Counted from the stretch's first letter, positions 19,319 to 29,317 are shown. The stretch is 64,000 nucleotides of DNA from Paenibacillus sp. FJAT-26967 (GCF_001541095.1 NZ_LMXH01000001.1:1700842-1764841); one strand, 5' to 3'. Notes: generated by a model from the sequence alone, not told the origin. Translations and numbers: made by a program.

Positions 19319-20647
19319 ATGGGTTATGGAAATCAGCGCGACGGTCAGCCTTATGGAGCAGGTTACCGGGCAGAAAGACAAGGCAGCAACCCAAACAGGA
19401 CAGATAGGAATCCGGTGCGAAATTCACTTCATTCCGATCCGTATTCAAATGGCGGCCAAACTTATAGAGCTAATACGGGAAACTTGGTAAACGGGCTGAA
19501 CAACACAAATCCCGCTTCTTACTCGAGTGGTGCAATCTATCACTCAAATTCCGGTTCAGGTAATGAAGGGCGGAGTCAGGATTACGGTTCAACGGATAAT
19601 TTAACGTACGATCCACGAAATAGTTCCGGAGGCCTTGCAGCGTTTTCTCCTAATACATTAATCCCGGGCAATTCCGTTAACAGGACGATGCTGAATGGGA
19701 ATGGTGGCGGCAGCTTGATCAGCCAGCCGAACTCTACTGTTAATGGAAATGCTCAAGCTCAGAGTTTTACCGAAGAGGAGCATGCCTACATGGGCTTAGG
19801 ATACACACCTAACATGAACACTCGTGCACCTGTGCATCAGAGCGGATCTTCTTATGCAGCTTCGGTTGTGAACCGCGTTTCGGATGGATCGGTTCCTTAT
19901 CGGAAGGAATCATTTTCAAATGCTGAACCTCCTCCCAAATCGGAAGAGCAAATCACGGAAGAGCAAAAAAAGCTTGCAGTTGTGGAGACTATACAGCAGC
20001 TTGGACAAACGAGTACCCCTGCCGGTGAGTCAAATATTTTCTGCATGACGATTATCGGGCAGGTTGAAGGACATATTGTGCTTCCTCCACAGAATAAAAC
20101 GACCAAGTATGAGCATTTGATCCCGCAGCTGGTTGCCGCTGAGCAGAATCCCAAAATTGAAGGCATTCTTGTTATCTTAAATACGGTCGGCGGGGATGTG
20201 GAGGCTGGACTTGCTATTGCAGAAATGCTTGCGACGATATCTAAGCCGACTGTAACGCTTGTCCTTGGAGGGGGCCATAGTATAGGAGTTCCGATAGCGG
20301 TCAGCTCCAATAAATCCTTTATTGCGGAAACAGCAACCATGACGATTCACCCGATACGTCTGACAGGGCTTGTCATCGGTGTATTGCAAACGTTCGAATA
20401 TTTGGAGAAGATGCAGGAACGTGTGACTCGATTTGTTATCAAGCATTCACGAATATCGGAAGAACAGTTTAAAGAACTGATGTTTAAAACGGGAGAACTA
20501 ACAAGAGATATAGGAACAACCGTAATCGGTTCCGATGCTGTAAAGTATGGCTTGATCGATGAGGTTGGCGGGATCGGACAGGCTATTGCCGAGTTAAACC
20601 GCCGGATTGAAGAGCGAAAGGCTTCCAAAGGAGGAGCAAAGGCATGA
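19319..20647 (+). CDS. tepA: TepA-type ClpP/SDH-fold protein with long low-complexity N terminus
   Basis: The C-terminal half (from about residue 240) is a ClpP-fold domain with the serine nucleophile motif GGGHSIGVP (S321) and the histidine in MTIHPIR (H344), matching B. subtilis TepA (YmfB), which has been linked to protein export. The first 200 or so residues are rich in Asn, Gly, Ser, Tyr and Gln and resemble a disordered region; B. subtilis TepA, about 245 residues, lacks this. ATG 19313 is one base from AGGAGG, so ATG 19319 with seven-base spacing is the better start. The order rnjB-tepA-ylzJ-spoIIIE is conserved with Bacillus. Confidence 0.88.
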   Translation: MGYGNQRDGQPYGAGYRAERQGSNPNRTDRNPVRNSLHSDPYSNGGQTYRANTGNLVNGLNNTNPASYSSGAIYHSNSGSGNEGRSQDYGSTDNLTYDPRNSSGGLAAFSPNTLIPGNSVNRTMLNGNGGGSLISQPNSTVNGNAQAQSFTEEEHAYMGLGYTPNMNTRAPVHQSGSSYAASVVNRVSDGSVPYRKESFSNAEPPPKSEEQITEEQKKLAVVETIQQLGQTSTPAGESNIFCMTIIGQVEGHIVLPPQNKTTKYEHLIPQLVAAEQNPKIEGILVILNTVGGDVEAGLAIAEMLATISKPTVTLVLGGGHSIGVPIAVSSNKSFIAETATMTIHPIRLTGLVIGVLQTFEYLEKMQERVTRFVIKHSRISEEQFKELMFKTGELTRDIGTTVIGSDAVKYGLIDEVGGIGQAIAELNRRIEERKASKGGAKA

Positions 20648-20874
20648 CGCACTATTCGATAGTGCCGGAAGAGCTGGTATACGAAGGATGGGAGGATAAC
20701 AAGCCTGCTTTTCGCGATATTGAAGTAGGGGGTGTGCTTATGCAGGTGGAGCCGGTAGAGGAAGGCCGTGTCCGCATTATCCGCCTTTACAGCCCCGATC
20801 CCAGCCATTATCTGAACCCGGGTCTGGCACCCGGAAATGTGCTGGAGAGCAAGCCTGCTTTCCCTTTCGTGTAG
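20644..20874 (+). CDS. ylzJ: YlzJ-like small protein
   Basis: This 76-residue protein has the YlzJ family opening [16 protein letters not shown] and a C-terminal stretch [18 protein letters not shown]. Its role is unknown. It overlaps the tepA stop by four bases, and the next gene, spoIIIE, follows after 64 bases with its own promoter. The position between tepA and spoIIIE is the same as in B. subtilis, which is the main support for the name. Confidence 0.85.
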   Translation: MTHYSIVPEELVYEGWEDNKPAFRDIEVGGVLMQVEPVEEGRVRIIRLYSPDPSHYLNPGLAPGNVLESKPAFPFV

Positions 20875-20907
20875 GAACTGCCGCCCGTATTCCGCCTCCC
20901 GAAACTA

Positions 20908-20916
20908 TGGTATAAT
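20908..20916 (+). promoter_or_regulatory. Extended -10 promoter for spoIIIE
   Basis: TGGTATAAT is a perfect extended -10 element (TGnTATAAT). There is no good -35 hexamer 17 bases upstream, as is common for this class. It is 23 bases from the GTG start of spoIIIE. Confidence 0.65.
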
Positions 20917-20938
20917 GACATATCGGAGGTGGAATAGA

Positions 20939-23524
20939 GTGGCAAAACGCCGTAAAAAAAGTAAGACGATTAAAGCAAATTTGATGTACGAGCTGTATGG
21001 TATTTTGATTCTGATTTTCTCGGTGATTGCACTGGCACGGGAAGGCCATGTTGGACGTGCTTTTCATTATGTCTGCCGCTTTTTCATAGGTACGTGGGAC
21101 TTTCTGATCCCGCTGGTCTGTATATACATAGCTCTTCATGTTATGGTAAAGCGTTCATGGCCCTCACGATGGACAACCCGCAAAACAGGGGTGTTGTTAA
21201 TTGTGGCGGGTCTTCTTGTCATGAATCATATCCGTCTATTCTCGCAGCTGTTTCCTAATAAAGACTATACAGCCTCATCTGTCCTTACCCTGACTTGGGA
21301 AGCGCTTAAGCAGGGCTTACAGCCTGCAGGCGGGAACATACTCGTTAACGATGTTGGCGGCGGCATGATCGGGGCGGTGATTTATAGCCTGCTCTATTTC
21401 TTATTTGATGAGGTGGGTGCAAGTCTCGTACAAATCGCATTGTTTGCAATTGGATTGATTCTTATTACAAATTTGTCTTATGTCGATTTCGTGCAAAAAG
21501 TACGGGCGCGTTTCAAACGTTTTTTTACTTTGCTGGGTAAAAAGCTGGAAGTTTGGCAGAAAGAGCGCAGAGCGGCTGCGAGAGAAAACAGCAGATCGGT
21601 CTCAGCTTCCGGCTCCAAAAGTAAAGGGAAGGTCAGCAGGGAAGCAGAGATTCCTTACGATGATGAGTTTGATGAAGAAACGTATCGTCCCGAATCCAAA
21701 CGCAAGAAACCGAGGTTCCTTCAGCTTCTCAAGCAGCCTAAGGAGGAAACGGAAGGGTATGGATACGAAGATGATCAAGACATCCCTGTAAACGGTGCGG
21801 CTGCATCACCGCAAACTGCCGAGCAGGTGCTTTACAAGGCTGATGCAGGCAGTATGGATCAAGATGAGAATACAGCACTTGCTCAAGATAGAGAATTTTC
21901 GACGGTGTTCCGCGATTTCCAAGAGCAGGTACAGCGAGAAGAAAAGGTGATTCCATCCGTTTCTTCTGCTGTGCCCGCGGCGGCAGGTGCTTCAGCCGCT
22001 TCTCCAGCGGCCGGTAGCAATACGGCTGCGTCAATAGAAGAGGGTCCAGAGGAACCGTTAGACTTAAATGTCGGTGCGAGCGCCACACCGCCTGTACTGC
22101 CTCCGTACGATCTGCCTTCTTTAACGCTATTGTCCAAGCCTGCAGCGGGCAAGGGGTCCGAGATGGCCGATTATAAGTCGAACGCCCGTAAGCTGGAAGC
22201 TACGCTGGAAAGCTTCGGAGTGAGAGCCAAAGTGCTTGAAGTTGTACGCGGTCCTGCTGTTACCCGATATGAAATCCAGCCTGATGTGGGTGTGAAGGTC
22301 AGCCGTATCGTCAGTTTGACTGACGATATTGCGCTTGCTCTGGCCGCAAAAGATATAAGGATGGAGGCGCCGATCCCGGGCAAATCTGCAATAGGGATTG
22401 AAGTGCCGAATTCCGAGGTGTCCATCGTGACGATGAGGGAAGTGATGGAGACGTCAGCTTTTCAGGAGGCCAGTTCCCGGTTATCCGTTACTCTGGGCCG
22501 AGATATCTCCGGACAACCGATTGTCGGTAATCTCGCCAAAATGCCTCACTTGCTGGTAGCCGGAGCGACCGGTTCCGGTAAGTCGGTATGTATTAACGGC
22601 ATCATCACAAGTATTCTGTATAAAGCCAAACCGAACGAAGTGAAATTTCTGATGGTGGATCCCAAAATGGTTGAGCTTAATGTCTACAATGGTATTCCCC
22701 ATTTGATGGCTCCCGTTGTTACAGACCCTCGCAGAGCTTCGCTTGCACTCAAGAAGGTCGTGGTCGAAATGGAAAAACGGTATGAATTGTTTTCCAAAAG
22801 CGGGACACGAAATATAGAAGGGTATAACGCTATGCTCATCGAGCATGGCACCGAAGCGCCTCTTCCTTACATTGTCGTCATTGTAGATGAGTTAGCCGAT
22901 CTTATGATGGTAGCCGCCAATGATGTGGAAGATGCCATTTGCCGGTTAGCCCAGATGGCCCGGGCGGCGGGAATTCACTTGATTATTGCAACGCAGCGGC
23001 CGTCTGTCGATGTCATTACAGGTGTTATCAAGGCCAATATTCCATCGCGTATTGCGTTCGGAGTCTCGTCACAAGTCGATTCCCGTACAATTCTCGACAT
23101 GGTAGGAGCGGAGAAACTGCTGGGCCGGGGAGATATGCTGTACTTGCCTGTAGGGGCTTCCAAGCCTGTGCGTGTGCAGGGAGCTTTTCTGTCCGACCAA
23201 GAGGTGGAGACGGTTGTTAACTTCGTAAGAACGCAGCAGGAAGCGAATTATTCGGAAGAAATGGTGCCTCAGATCGAAGAGCAGCCGGAATCCCAGGACG
23301 AATTCGGCGACGAATTGTATGAACAGGCCGTTCAAATTGTCATCGATGCCAAGCAGGCATCCGCATCCCTGCTCCAGCGTCGTATGCGGATCGGTTACGC
23401 CCGGGCGGGAAGGCTAATCGATTCCATGGAATCTAATGGTATTGTCGGTCCTCACGAAGGAAGTAAGCCGCGCGAAGTTCTTATATCCCAGGAACAACAC
23501 CAGCACAACCGGATATCATCCTGA
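20939..23524 (+). CDS. spoIIIE: DNA translocase SpoIIIE/FtsK
   Basis: SpoIIIE pumps the chromosome into the forespore and clears trapped DNA from septa. The N-terminal part has hydrophobic segments for the membrane (from about residue 20 to 185), then an acidic and alanine-rich linker, then the alpha/beta motor with Walker A GATGSGKS at residues 542-549 and the Walker B segment [13 protein letters not shown], and a C-terminal winged-helix gamma domain ([18 protein letters not shown]). The GTG at 20939 has GGAGGT eight bases upstream; the longer frame to 20837 runs into ylzJ. The 861-residue length fits. It lies beside sporulation genes. Confidence 0.96.
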   Translation: MAKRRKKSKTIKANLMYELYGILILIFSVIALAREGHVGRAFHYVCRFFIGTWDFLIPLVCIYIALHVMVKRSWPSRWTTRKTGVLLIVAGLLVMNHIRLFSQLFPNKDYTASSVLTLTWEALKQGLQPAGGNILVNDVGGGMIGAVIYSLLYFLFDEVGASLVQIALFAIGLILITNLSYVDFVQKVRARFKRFFTLLGKKLEVWQKERRAAARENSRSVSASGSKSKGKVSREAEIPYDDEFDEETYRPESKRKKPRFLQLLKQPKEETEGYGYEDDQDIPVNGAAASPQTAEQVLYKADAGSMDQDENTALAQDREFSTVFRDFQEQVQREEKVIPSVSSAVPAAAGASAASPAAGSNTAASIEEGPEEPLDLNVGASATPPVLPPYDLPSLTLLSKPAAGKGSEMADYKSNARKLEATLESFGVRAKVLEVVRGPAVTRYEIQPDVGVKVSRIVSLTDDIALALAAKDIRMEAPIPGKSAIGIEVPNSEVSIVTMREVMETSAFQEASSRLSVTLGRDISGQPIVGNLAKMPHLLVAGATGSGKSVCINGIITSILYKAKPNEVKFLMVDPKMVELNVYNGIPHLMAPVVTDPRRASLALKKVVVEMEKRYELFSKSGTRNIEGYNAMLIEHGTEAPLPYIVVIVDELADLMMVAANDVEDAICRLAQMARAAGIHLIIATQRPSVDVITGVIKANIPSRIAFGVSSQVDSRTILDMVGAEKLLGRGDMLYLPVGASKPVRVQGAFLSDQEVETVVNFVRTQQEANYSEEMVPQIEEQPESQDEFGDELYEQAVQIVIDAKQASASLLQRRMRIGYARAGRLIDSMESNGIVGPHEGSKPREVLISQEQHQHNRISS

Positions 23525-23540
23525 TCACTATGCGAATTGG

Positions 23541-23574
23541 AAAGCTCTGCCTGACCACAGGCAGGGCTTTCTTC
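23541..23574 (+). terminator. Intrinsic terminator after spoIIIE
   Basis: AAAGCTCTGCCTG and CAGGCAGGGCTTT arms enclose a four-base loop; the T tract is short and interrupted. Confidence 0.7.
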
Positions 23575-23577
23575 TGT

Positions 23578-23607
23578 GTATAGAACGTTTCCTCCTTTCT
23601 CATAATA
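23578..23607 (+). promoter_or_regulatory. Sigma-G-type promoter for sleB
   Basis: GTATA at 23578-23582 and CATAATA at 23601-23607 match the sigma-G consensus GHATR-N18-CATWHTA at every position with 18-base spacing. It starts just after the spoIIIE terminator and leaves a leader of about 40 bases to sleB. Forespore expression is known for B. subtilis sleB. Confidence 0.8.
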
Positions 23608-23652
23608 ATCACTAACAGTCAGTCATCATGAGAGAAAGGTTGATTATGGAGC

Positions 23653-24432
23653 ATGAATAAACGATTGATCTTGATTACCGTATGCGTGATGCTTACCTTG
23701 TTTGCAGGCTTTCAGGTTAAACAGCATGTAACGTCCGAGGAGACGTTCAGCAAGAACAACATCAAATACGGAGCTAAGGGCTCCGACGTGTATGAACTGC
23801 AAGGGCGACTTAAATTTCTCGGATTCTATACGGGGAAGGTAGATGGAGATTACGGCTGGAGAACGCTTCGCTCTGTGAAGTGGTTCCAAGGCGATTTTGG
23901 ATTAAAGGTTGACGGGCACGTCGGACCCAAAACAAAGCTGAAACTGTGGGAAGCCACGAAAAGCTGGAAACCTGCCGCACCGGAAACTGGTCAAGCCAAC
24001 CAAGCCAAACCTGAGTCCGGGGGACAAGGCGCAGCTTCATCCAGCGCCAATTTGACTCCGACCAGTCACAAAGGTTTCTCGAAAGCGGATCTGGACTTGA
24101 TGGCAAATGCCGTATACGGCGAAGCCCGTGGTGAGCCTTACATTGGTCAAATTGCCGTAGCGGCGGTTATTTTAAACCGGGTTGACTCCGCCAGCTTCCC
24201 TAATACCGTTTCGGGCGTTATATTCCAGCCGGGTGCTTTTACAGCTGTAGACGACGGACAAATTTGGCTCAAACCGAACGAAACGGCACGTAAAGCAGTC
24301 AGAGACGCGATTAATGGAATGGACCCTACCGGCGGCTGTGAATATTACTTCAATCCGGAAACGGCGACATCCAAATGGATTTGGTCGAGACCGCAGGTGA
24401 AAACAATCGGCAAGCATATTTTCTGTAAATAA
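23653..24432 (+). CDS. sleB: Spore cortex-lytic enzyme SleB
   Basis: SleB is a lytic transglycosylase made in the forespore and used at germination to degrade cortex peptidoglycan. The 259-residue product has a signal or anchor segment (residues 4-20), a peptidoglycan-binding domain with the repeats LQGRLKFLGFYTGKVDG and VKWFQGDFGLKVDGHVG, a Pro/Gly/Ser linker, and a hydrolase_2 domain from about 143 with the presumed catalytic glutamate E157 in VYGEARGEP. A perfect sigma-G promoter precedes it. There is no ypeB next to it; the next gene starts another unit. A four-codon reading frame (23646-23660) overlaps the start and may affect translation. Confidence 0.93.
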   Translation: MNKRLILITVCVMLTLFAGFQVKQHVTSEETFSKNNIKYGAKGSDVYELQGRLKFLGFYTGKVDGDYGWRTLRSVKWFQGDFGLKVDGHVGPKTKLKLWEATKSWKPAAPETGQANQAKPESGGQGAASSSANLTPTSHKGFSKADLDLMANAVYGEARGEPYIGQIAVAAVILNRVDSASFPNTVSGVIFQPGAFTAVDDGQIWLKPNETARKAVRDAINGMDPTGGCEYYFNPETATSKWIWSRPQVKTIGKHIFCK

Positions 24433-24476
24433 TGGCTGTAAAATTAAATAGCACTATGGGGGAAGTGACCGTTGGG

Positions 24477-24506
24477 TTGCTTCTTCTGTTTACCCGGCAA
24501 TATAAT
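24477..24506 (+). promoter_or_regulatory. Sigma-A promoter for ymfF-ymfH-ymfI
   Basis: TTGCTT at 24477-24482 and a perfect TATAAT at 24501-24506 are 18 bases apart, about 58 bases before ymfF. Confidence 0.6.
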
Positions 24507-24563
24507 GGTTATAGCCGGATGGATGCCCGAATAAGGTAGACCAATGAAGGTTGCGAAGGGAGA

Positions 24564-25859
24564 ATGCCAGCATTGAGAAAACCACAATTTGAGCGCAGTA
24601 CCCTTAATCAGATACGTTTGCATGTGCTGCCGACAGACCGATATAAAACATTTGCGATTTCTGCTTACATAGGCCGGCCGCTTTCCGAAGAAGAGGTGAC
24701 GCCGACTGCGCTGGTTCCGTTTGTACTGAGACGAGGAACTGATCGTTATCCGGACACCAGACAATTCCGGGAGCGTCTGGATGATCTGTACGGAGCTGGA
24801 TTCGGTTTCGATATTTACAAGAGGGGCGATTACCAGATCGTCCAATTTCGCATGGACATCATTAATGACCGGTTCGTATCTTCGGATGAACCACTTCTTG
24901 AACAGGCACTTCATTTCCTCGGTGAAGTTATAACGAAGCCTGTTACGGAGGGAGATGCACTGCTCCCTAAATATGTCGATGCTGAGAAAGAGACGCTTCA
25001 CAAAAGAATTGAATCGATCGTTAATGATAAAATTCGTTACGCTGCTGAGCGATGTATCGCCGAAATGTGCAAGGATGAACCGTACAGGCTGCATCCCTTA
25101 GGACAATTGGACGAAATTGCAGATATCTCGCCTGAATCTCTGTATACCCACTTCCAGAACTGGCTTGCCGAAGCTCCTATTGATCTGTATGTTGTAGGCA
25201 ATACGACGCTTGCTGAAGTGGAAGCGATGGTTAAGAACTCGTTCCGTCTGGACCGGGAAACTAATCCTAGCTACCGTCGCAGCACTCCTGTCAGAAGAAG
25301 CGGGGACACGAATGTGGTCGTGGAGAAGCTCCCGGTCAGCCAAGGTAAGCTGAATATGGGTCTTCGCACGTCGATAACCTACGGGGATGACGCCTATGCA
25401 GCAGCGCTTATGTATAACGGTATTCTCGGCGGTTACCCGCACTCCAAACTGTTTCTTAATGTGCGTGAAAGGGCGAGTCTTGCTTACTACGCTTCATCCC
25501 GGCTTGATGGACACAAGGGAATTCTGACGATTCAATCAGGAATTGAAGTTCAGAATTACGAGCAGGCCGTCACCATTATTCGCAAACAACTGGAAGATAT
25601 GAAGGCGGGAGTTATTAGCGATATTGAGCTTAGCCAGACCCGGGCAATGATCTCAAATCAGCTCCGCGAAATTGATGACTCTGCATTCGAGCAGATCGCT
25701 TTTGACTTCAACGCAGTACTTTCCGGACGCGAGCGTTCGGTTCAAGGTTTAATTGACGAAATTAACCGTGTAGATATTTCGGAGATTCAGCAGGCAGCTG
25801 TTGGGGTTTTCCTGGACACCATTTATTTTCTGCGGGATGAAAAGGAGGAAGCGAAGTGA
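24564..25859 (+). CDS. ymfF: M16-family protein without zinc site (YmfF)
   Basis: The 431-residue product has the two-lobed M16 layout, but I find no HxxEH or HxxDH zinc motif in its N-terminal half, so it is likely a non-catalytic partner. The C-terminal half retains VRERASLAYYASSRL, the segment that completes the active site in dimeric M16 enzymes. ATG 24564 is one base from AAGGGAG; TTG 24573, ten bases away, is an alternative start. It overlaps the GTG of ymfH by four bases. The pair resembles the YmfF/YmfH and AlbE/AlbF arrangements, in which one subunit carries the zinc. The substrate is not known. Confidence 0.88.
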   Translation: MPALRKPQFERSTLNQIRLHVLPTDRYKTFAISAYIGRPLSEEEVTPTALVPFVLRRGTDRYPDTRQFRERLDDLYGAGFGFDIYKRGDYQIVQFRMDIINDRFVSSDEPLLEQALHFLGEVITKPVTEGDALLPKYVDAEKETLHKRIESIVNDKIRYAAERCIAEMCKDEPYRLHPLGQLDEIADISPESLYTHFQNWLAEAPIDLYVVGNTTLAEVEAMVKNSFRLDRETNPSYRRSTPVRRSGDTNVVVEKLPVSQGKLNMGLRTSITYGDDAYAAALMYNGILGGYPHSKLFLNVRERASLAYYASSRLDGHKGILTIQSGIEVQNYEQAVTIIRKQLEDMKAGVISDIELSQTRAMISNQLREIDDSAFEQIAFDFNAVLSGRERSVQGLIDEINRVDISEIQQAAVGVFLDTIYFLRDEKEEAK

Positions 25860-27142
25860 ACATCATTCCCTATCCCCATTTAAATGAAACCATTTATGAA
25901 GAAAAGCTCCCGAACGGTCTTCACGTGTATGTCCTGCCCAAAGAAGGTTTTCAAAAAACCTATGCAACATTTTCAACTCGCTATGGTTCGATTGATAATC
26001 ATTTTCAGGTAGAAGGCGGTCCCGAAATACGAGTGCCGGACGGCATTGCTCATTTCCTGGAGCATAAAATGTTTGAGGAGCCCACGGGTGATATTTTCGC
26101 TACCTTTGCTTCGCGCGGAGCTTCGGCGAACGCTTTTACCAGCTTTGAAAGAACCGTTTACCTTTTCTCCGCAACAGAGAGCATCTATGAGAACATAACG
26201 ACCTTGATCGATTTTGTTCAGAACCCTTATTTTACAGAGGAAAATGTAGAAAAGGAAAAAGGGATTATCGGTCAGGAAATCAATATGTACCGCGACAATC
26301 CGGATTGGCGGGCCTATTACGGGCTGATTGAAGCTTTGTACAGCAAGCATCCGGTGCGGATAGATATTGCGGGGACAATCGAATCCATCTCTCAAATTAC
26401 GAAGGATACCTTGTATGATTGCTACCACACGTTCTACCATCCCAGCAATATGACCGTGTTCATAGCAGGAGGAGTAGAGGCCGAGGAAGTAATTGAGCAT
26501 ATTAAAAAAAACCAAGCGTCCAAAACATTTGAACCCCAGGGTGAAATTCACCGGTATTTTGAGAGTGAACCGGAAGCTGTATTCCAAGAACGCAAAGAGA
26601 CAATACTGCCTGTTTCTTTGCCTAAGTGCTTGTTCGGGTTTAAAGAAAAGGCGCTCAATGAGGAAGGGCAAGCGATCCTCAGACGCGAGCTTACTACGAA
26701 GCTGGTCCTGGAAGTTGTTCTGGGTGCGAGCTCGCCGATCTATCAGAAACTGTATAATGAAGGCTTGATATCGGACAGCTTCAGTCATGAGTATAACTCA
26801 TCACCTGAGTATGCCTTCTCCGCAATGGGCGGCGATACGAAAGATCCCGATTTGCTTCTTGCGCGGATCAAGGAAGAGCTGAGCCGGATCAAAGAAGAAG
26901 GATTGAACGAGGAATCATTCGAAAGAAGCCGCCGGAAGAAGATAGGCGGATTCCTCCGCATGCTTAATTCGCCTGAAGCCATTACGAATGAATTTACCCG
27001 ATACTTGTTCAAAGGTGCGGATATGTTTAACATCCTTCAGACGTATGAATCCATAACGAAAGAAGAAGCGGAGCAGCGGCTGCGCGAACATTTGGATTGG
27101 AGCCGCTTCGCCGTATCGATCGTCCGGAGCGAGCGGTCTTGA
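25856..27142 (+). CDS. ymfH: M16-family zinc peptidase (YmfH)
   Basis: This 428-residue protein has an intact HxxEH motif at H66-H70 (AHFLEHKMFE) and the distal glutamate in KGIIGQEINMYRDNPDW, so it should be the catalytic partner of the zinc-less protein encoded just upstream. AAAGGAGG sits seven bases before the GTG start, inside ymfF. The stop TGA overlaps the start of the next gene. The Bacillus order ymfF-ymfH-ymfI is kept. The family processes peptides, but no substrate is shown by this locus. Confidence 0.92.
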   Translation: MNIIPYPHLNETIYEEKLPNGLHVYVLPKEGFQKTYATFSTRYGSIDNHFQVEGGPEIRVPDGIAHFLEHKMFEEPTGDIFATFASRGASANAFTSFERTVYLFSATESIYENITTLIDFVQNPYFTEENVEKEKGIIGQEINMYRDNPDWRAYYGLIEALYSKHPVRIDIAGTIESISQITKDTLYDCYHTFYHPSNMTVFIAGGVEAEEVIEHIKKNQASKTFEPQGEIHRYFESEPEAVFQERKETILPVSLPKCLFGFKEKALNEEGQAILRRELTTKLVLEVVLGASSPIYQKLYNEGLISDSFSHEYNSSPEYAFSAMGGDTKDPDLLLARIKEELSRIKEEGLNEESFERSRRKKIGGFLRMLNSPEAITNEFTRYLFKGADMFNILQTYESITKEEAEQRLREHLDWSRFAVSIVRSERS

Positions 27143-27894
27143 GTGCGGTAAGGCCGTTCACCCGGCAGACTGTATTAGTTACGGGAGGCAGTCGCGGCAT
27201 TGGAGCCGCGATTGCCCAGCGCTTCGCTACACTCGGATTGAACGTGGTCATTCATTACTTGCATTCGCATGAATCAGCCAATGAGGTAGCCCGCCGCTGT
27301 ATGAATCACGGGGCTAAAGTGATGACAGTGAGTGCGGACCTTAGGTCCCGGGAACAAATCGAAGCTATGCGCGATAAATTAGAGGCTCGGGGCTTTATGC
27401 CCGATGTGCTTGTCAATAATGCTGGAATATCCCATTATGGCCTCTTATCGGACGTTACGGATGAAGATTGGGACGAAGTTATGGCTGTGAACCTCAAAGG
27501 CACATTCCTGTGCAGCCAGGTGTTTATGGAACGGATGATCCGGCAGAAATACGGCCGGATCATTAACGTGTCTTCCATATGGGGAATTTCCGGGGCATCC
27601 TGCGAAGTACTTTATTCCACCGCCAAAGGCGGGGTTAATTCCTTTACAAAAGCGCTGGCCAAAGAGCTGGCCCCATCGGGCATAACGGTTAATGCGGTTG
27701 CACCTGGAGCCGTGGATACGGATATGATGTCAGGCTTCGATGCAGCTGACAAAGAAGCGATTGCGAGCGAAATTCCAGCCGGACGCTTTGCGGCCCCTGA
27801 TGAAATCGCATCGCTCGTATACTTCCTGGCTCTGCCCGAGTCAGGCTATATCAATGGCCAGATCATCAGTCCCAATGGCGGCTGGCTTACCTGA
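27139..27894 (+). CDS. ymfI: SDR-family reductase, EF-P 5-aminopentanone reductase type (YmfI)
   Basis: The protein is a classical short-chain dehydrogenase: TGGSRGIGAAIA for NADP binding, NNAG in VLVNNAGIS, the catalytic serine in NVSSIWG, and YSTAKGG as the YxxxK motif. B. subtilis YmfI, at the same position, reduces the 5-aminopentanone group on Lys32 of elongation factor P to 5-aminopentanol. Many SDRs are similar, so the name rests on position. The frame is open from 27097, but that start lies well inside ymfH; TTG 27139, which overlaps the ymfH stop, has GGAG nine bases upstream and gives about 251 residues. Confidence 0.85.
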   Translation: MSAVRPFTRQTVLVTGGSRGIGAAIAQRFATLGLNVVIHYLHSHESANEVARRCMNHGAKVMTVSADLRSREQIEAMRDKLEARGFMPDVLVNNAGISHYGLLSDVTDEDWDEVMAVNLKGTFLCSQVFMERMIRQKYGRIINVSSIWGISGASCEVLYSTAKGGVNSFTKALAKELAPSGITVNAVAPGAVDTDMMSGFDAADKEAIASEIPAGRFAAPDEIASLVYFLALPESGYINGQIISPNGGWLT

Positions 27895-28025
27895 TCTGAT
27901 CCCTGCTTTTTAAAAATCCCATTTCCCTGATTTCCCTAAGCCGGCGGGCGTACCTTCCGAATATTTGATTGTCAGGATGCAGATATTACAGATGCACGTC
28001 TTGATCAATTAAAGGAGGTAAGCCC

Positions 28026-28277
28026 ATGTCTACTGTACTGACCGTATTCGATAAGTGGAAAGAGTTTCTTGCACAGCGTGTGGATCAGGCTGAGAAAGTC
28101 GGTCTGGATGATGAGAAAATCTCCAAGCTTGCTTACCAGATCGGTGAGTTTCTTGCAGATAAAGTAGATCCGGAGAACGGCGAGGAGCGCGTGCTCAAAG
28201 AGCTCTGGGATGCAGGCGATGAAAGTGAGCGCAAAGTTATGGCGCGTTTAATGGTCAAATTGGTCAATAAAGAGTAG
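28026..28277 (+). CDS. ymfJ: DUF3243 protein YmfJ
   Basis: This 83-residue protein has the DUF3243 family features, including WKEFLAQRVDQAEKVGLDD, a helix with GEFLADKVDPENGEE and the ending ARLMVKLVNKE. Its role is unknown; it is probably a small helical cytosolic protein. A strong AAAGGAGGT lies seven to eight bases before the ATG. It is set off by a 131-base gap upstream and a terminator downstream. The order ymfI-ymfJ-ymfK matches B. subtilis. Confidence 0.9.
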   Translation: MSTVLTVFDKWKEFLAQRVDQAEKVGLDDEKISKLAYQIGEFLADKVDPENGEERVLKELWDAGDESERKVMARLMVKLVNKE

Positions 28278-28298
28278 AATAGATGAATGGATATAAAA

Positions 28299-28326
28299 GA
28301 GCCCCCTTTGATGCGGGGCTTTTCCA
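28299..28326 (+). terminator. Intrinsic terminator after ymfJ
   Basis: AGCCCC (28300-28305) and GGGGCT (28315-28320) pair and are followed by TTTT. The next 225 bases before the ymfK-like gene show no coding frame that I can support. Confidence 0.75.
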
Positions 28327-28552
28327 TGCCTTGCGATAGCCGGATATGAAGTGCGCCGCATCGGTCGCGAAGACAGCTGGTTTTGATTCAAGAAGGAGCC
28401 AGAGGGGTATAGAAACCTGTTCCATCCTTCAGGTACAATTTGGTTGGGAAAAAAGCTGTTCCTACAAATAAAGTGGCAGGACTTTGTCAAACGTTGTAGA
28501 ATTATTATCTCGGAATGTTAAAATTCGTACCATGTAAAAGAGGTGTTTGTTG

Positions 28553-29317
28553 TTGGAAGTCAAAGAATGGTACATGGAATACCGAATACATAAGAACCGC
28601 CCGGGTCTGCTGGGGGACATCGCTTCACTGATGGGTATGCTCGATATTAACATTGTCACGATTAACGGTGTTGAAGACCGGACACGGGGCATGCTTCTGC
28701 AAACGAATGATGATGAGAAAATTGAATTAATGGGTAAAATGTTGAAAAAAGTGGATAATATCACAATAACCGCTTTTCGTACTCCCAAATTAGTTGATAT
28801 TCTTGCCGTCAGGCATGGAAGATATATCGAAAGGGATTCAGATGACCGTAAAACCTTCCGGTTTACCCGAGATGAACTCGGTTTACTTGTTGATTTTCTC
28901 GGAGAAGTTTTTAAACGCGAAGGCAATCAGGTGATCGGTCTCAGGGGAATGCCTCGTGTAGGCAAAACAGAGTCTATTATTGCGGGGAGCGTCTGCTCCA
29001 ATAAACGCTGGTCTTTTGTCTCATCGACTTTGTTAAGACAGACCGTAAGAAGCCAGATGTCCGAAGATGAAATGTCGAATAATAACGTATTTATTATCGA
29101 TGGGATCGTATCTACCATCCGCTCTAACGAGAAGCATTTTGCCTTGCTGCAGGAAATTATGGCGATGCCTTCTACCAAAGTTATTGAACATCCCGATATC
29201 TTTATCAAAGAATCCCATTACACGTACAACGATTTCAACTATATCATTGAGCTTAGAAACAATCCGGATGAGGAAATCAATTATGACAGTTTTACTTATA
29301 ATACGGAACCCTTTTAA
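28553..29317 (+). CDS. ymfK: YmfK-like DUF3388 protein with ACT-like N terminus and P-loop
   Basis: The 254-residue protein starts with an ACT-like segment (YRIHKNRPGLLGDIASLMGML) and then has GMPRVGKTES near residue 137, which fits the Walker A pattern GxxxxGKT, followed by NNVFIIDGI, a possible Walker B. The order in the ymfJ-ymfK-ymfM(rodZ) group and overall sequence fit the DUF3388/YmfK family of unknown function. Three consecutive TTG codons at 28547, 28550 and 28553 can serve as starts; AGAGGTG favours the last. A ligand-sensing NTPase is a possible reading, but this is inference. Confidence 0.82.
   Translation: MEVKEWYMEYRIHKNRPGLLGDIASLMGMLDINIVTINGVEDRTRGMLLQTNDDEKIELMGKMLKKVDNITITAFRTPKLVDILAVRHGRYIERDSDDRKTFRFTRDELGLLVDFLGEVFKREGNQVIGLRGMPRVGKTESIIAGSVCSNKRWSFVSSTLLRQTVRSQMSEDEMSNNNVFIIDGIVSTIRSNEKHFALLQEIMAMPSTKVIEHPDIFIKESHYTYNDFNYIIELRNNPDEEINYDSFTYNTEPF

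Noticed and set aside
25973-26788. 271-residue minus-strand frame inside ymfH
   Set aside because: It is fully antisense to an M16 peptidase with all motifs and has no promoter or family likeness.
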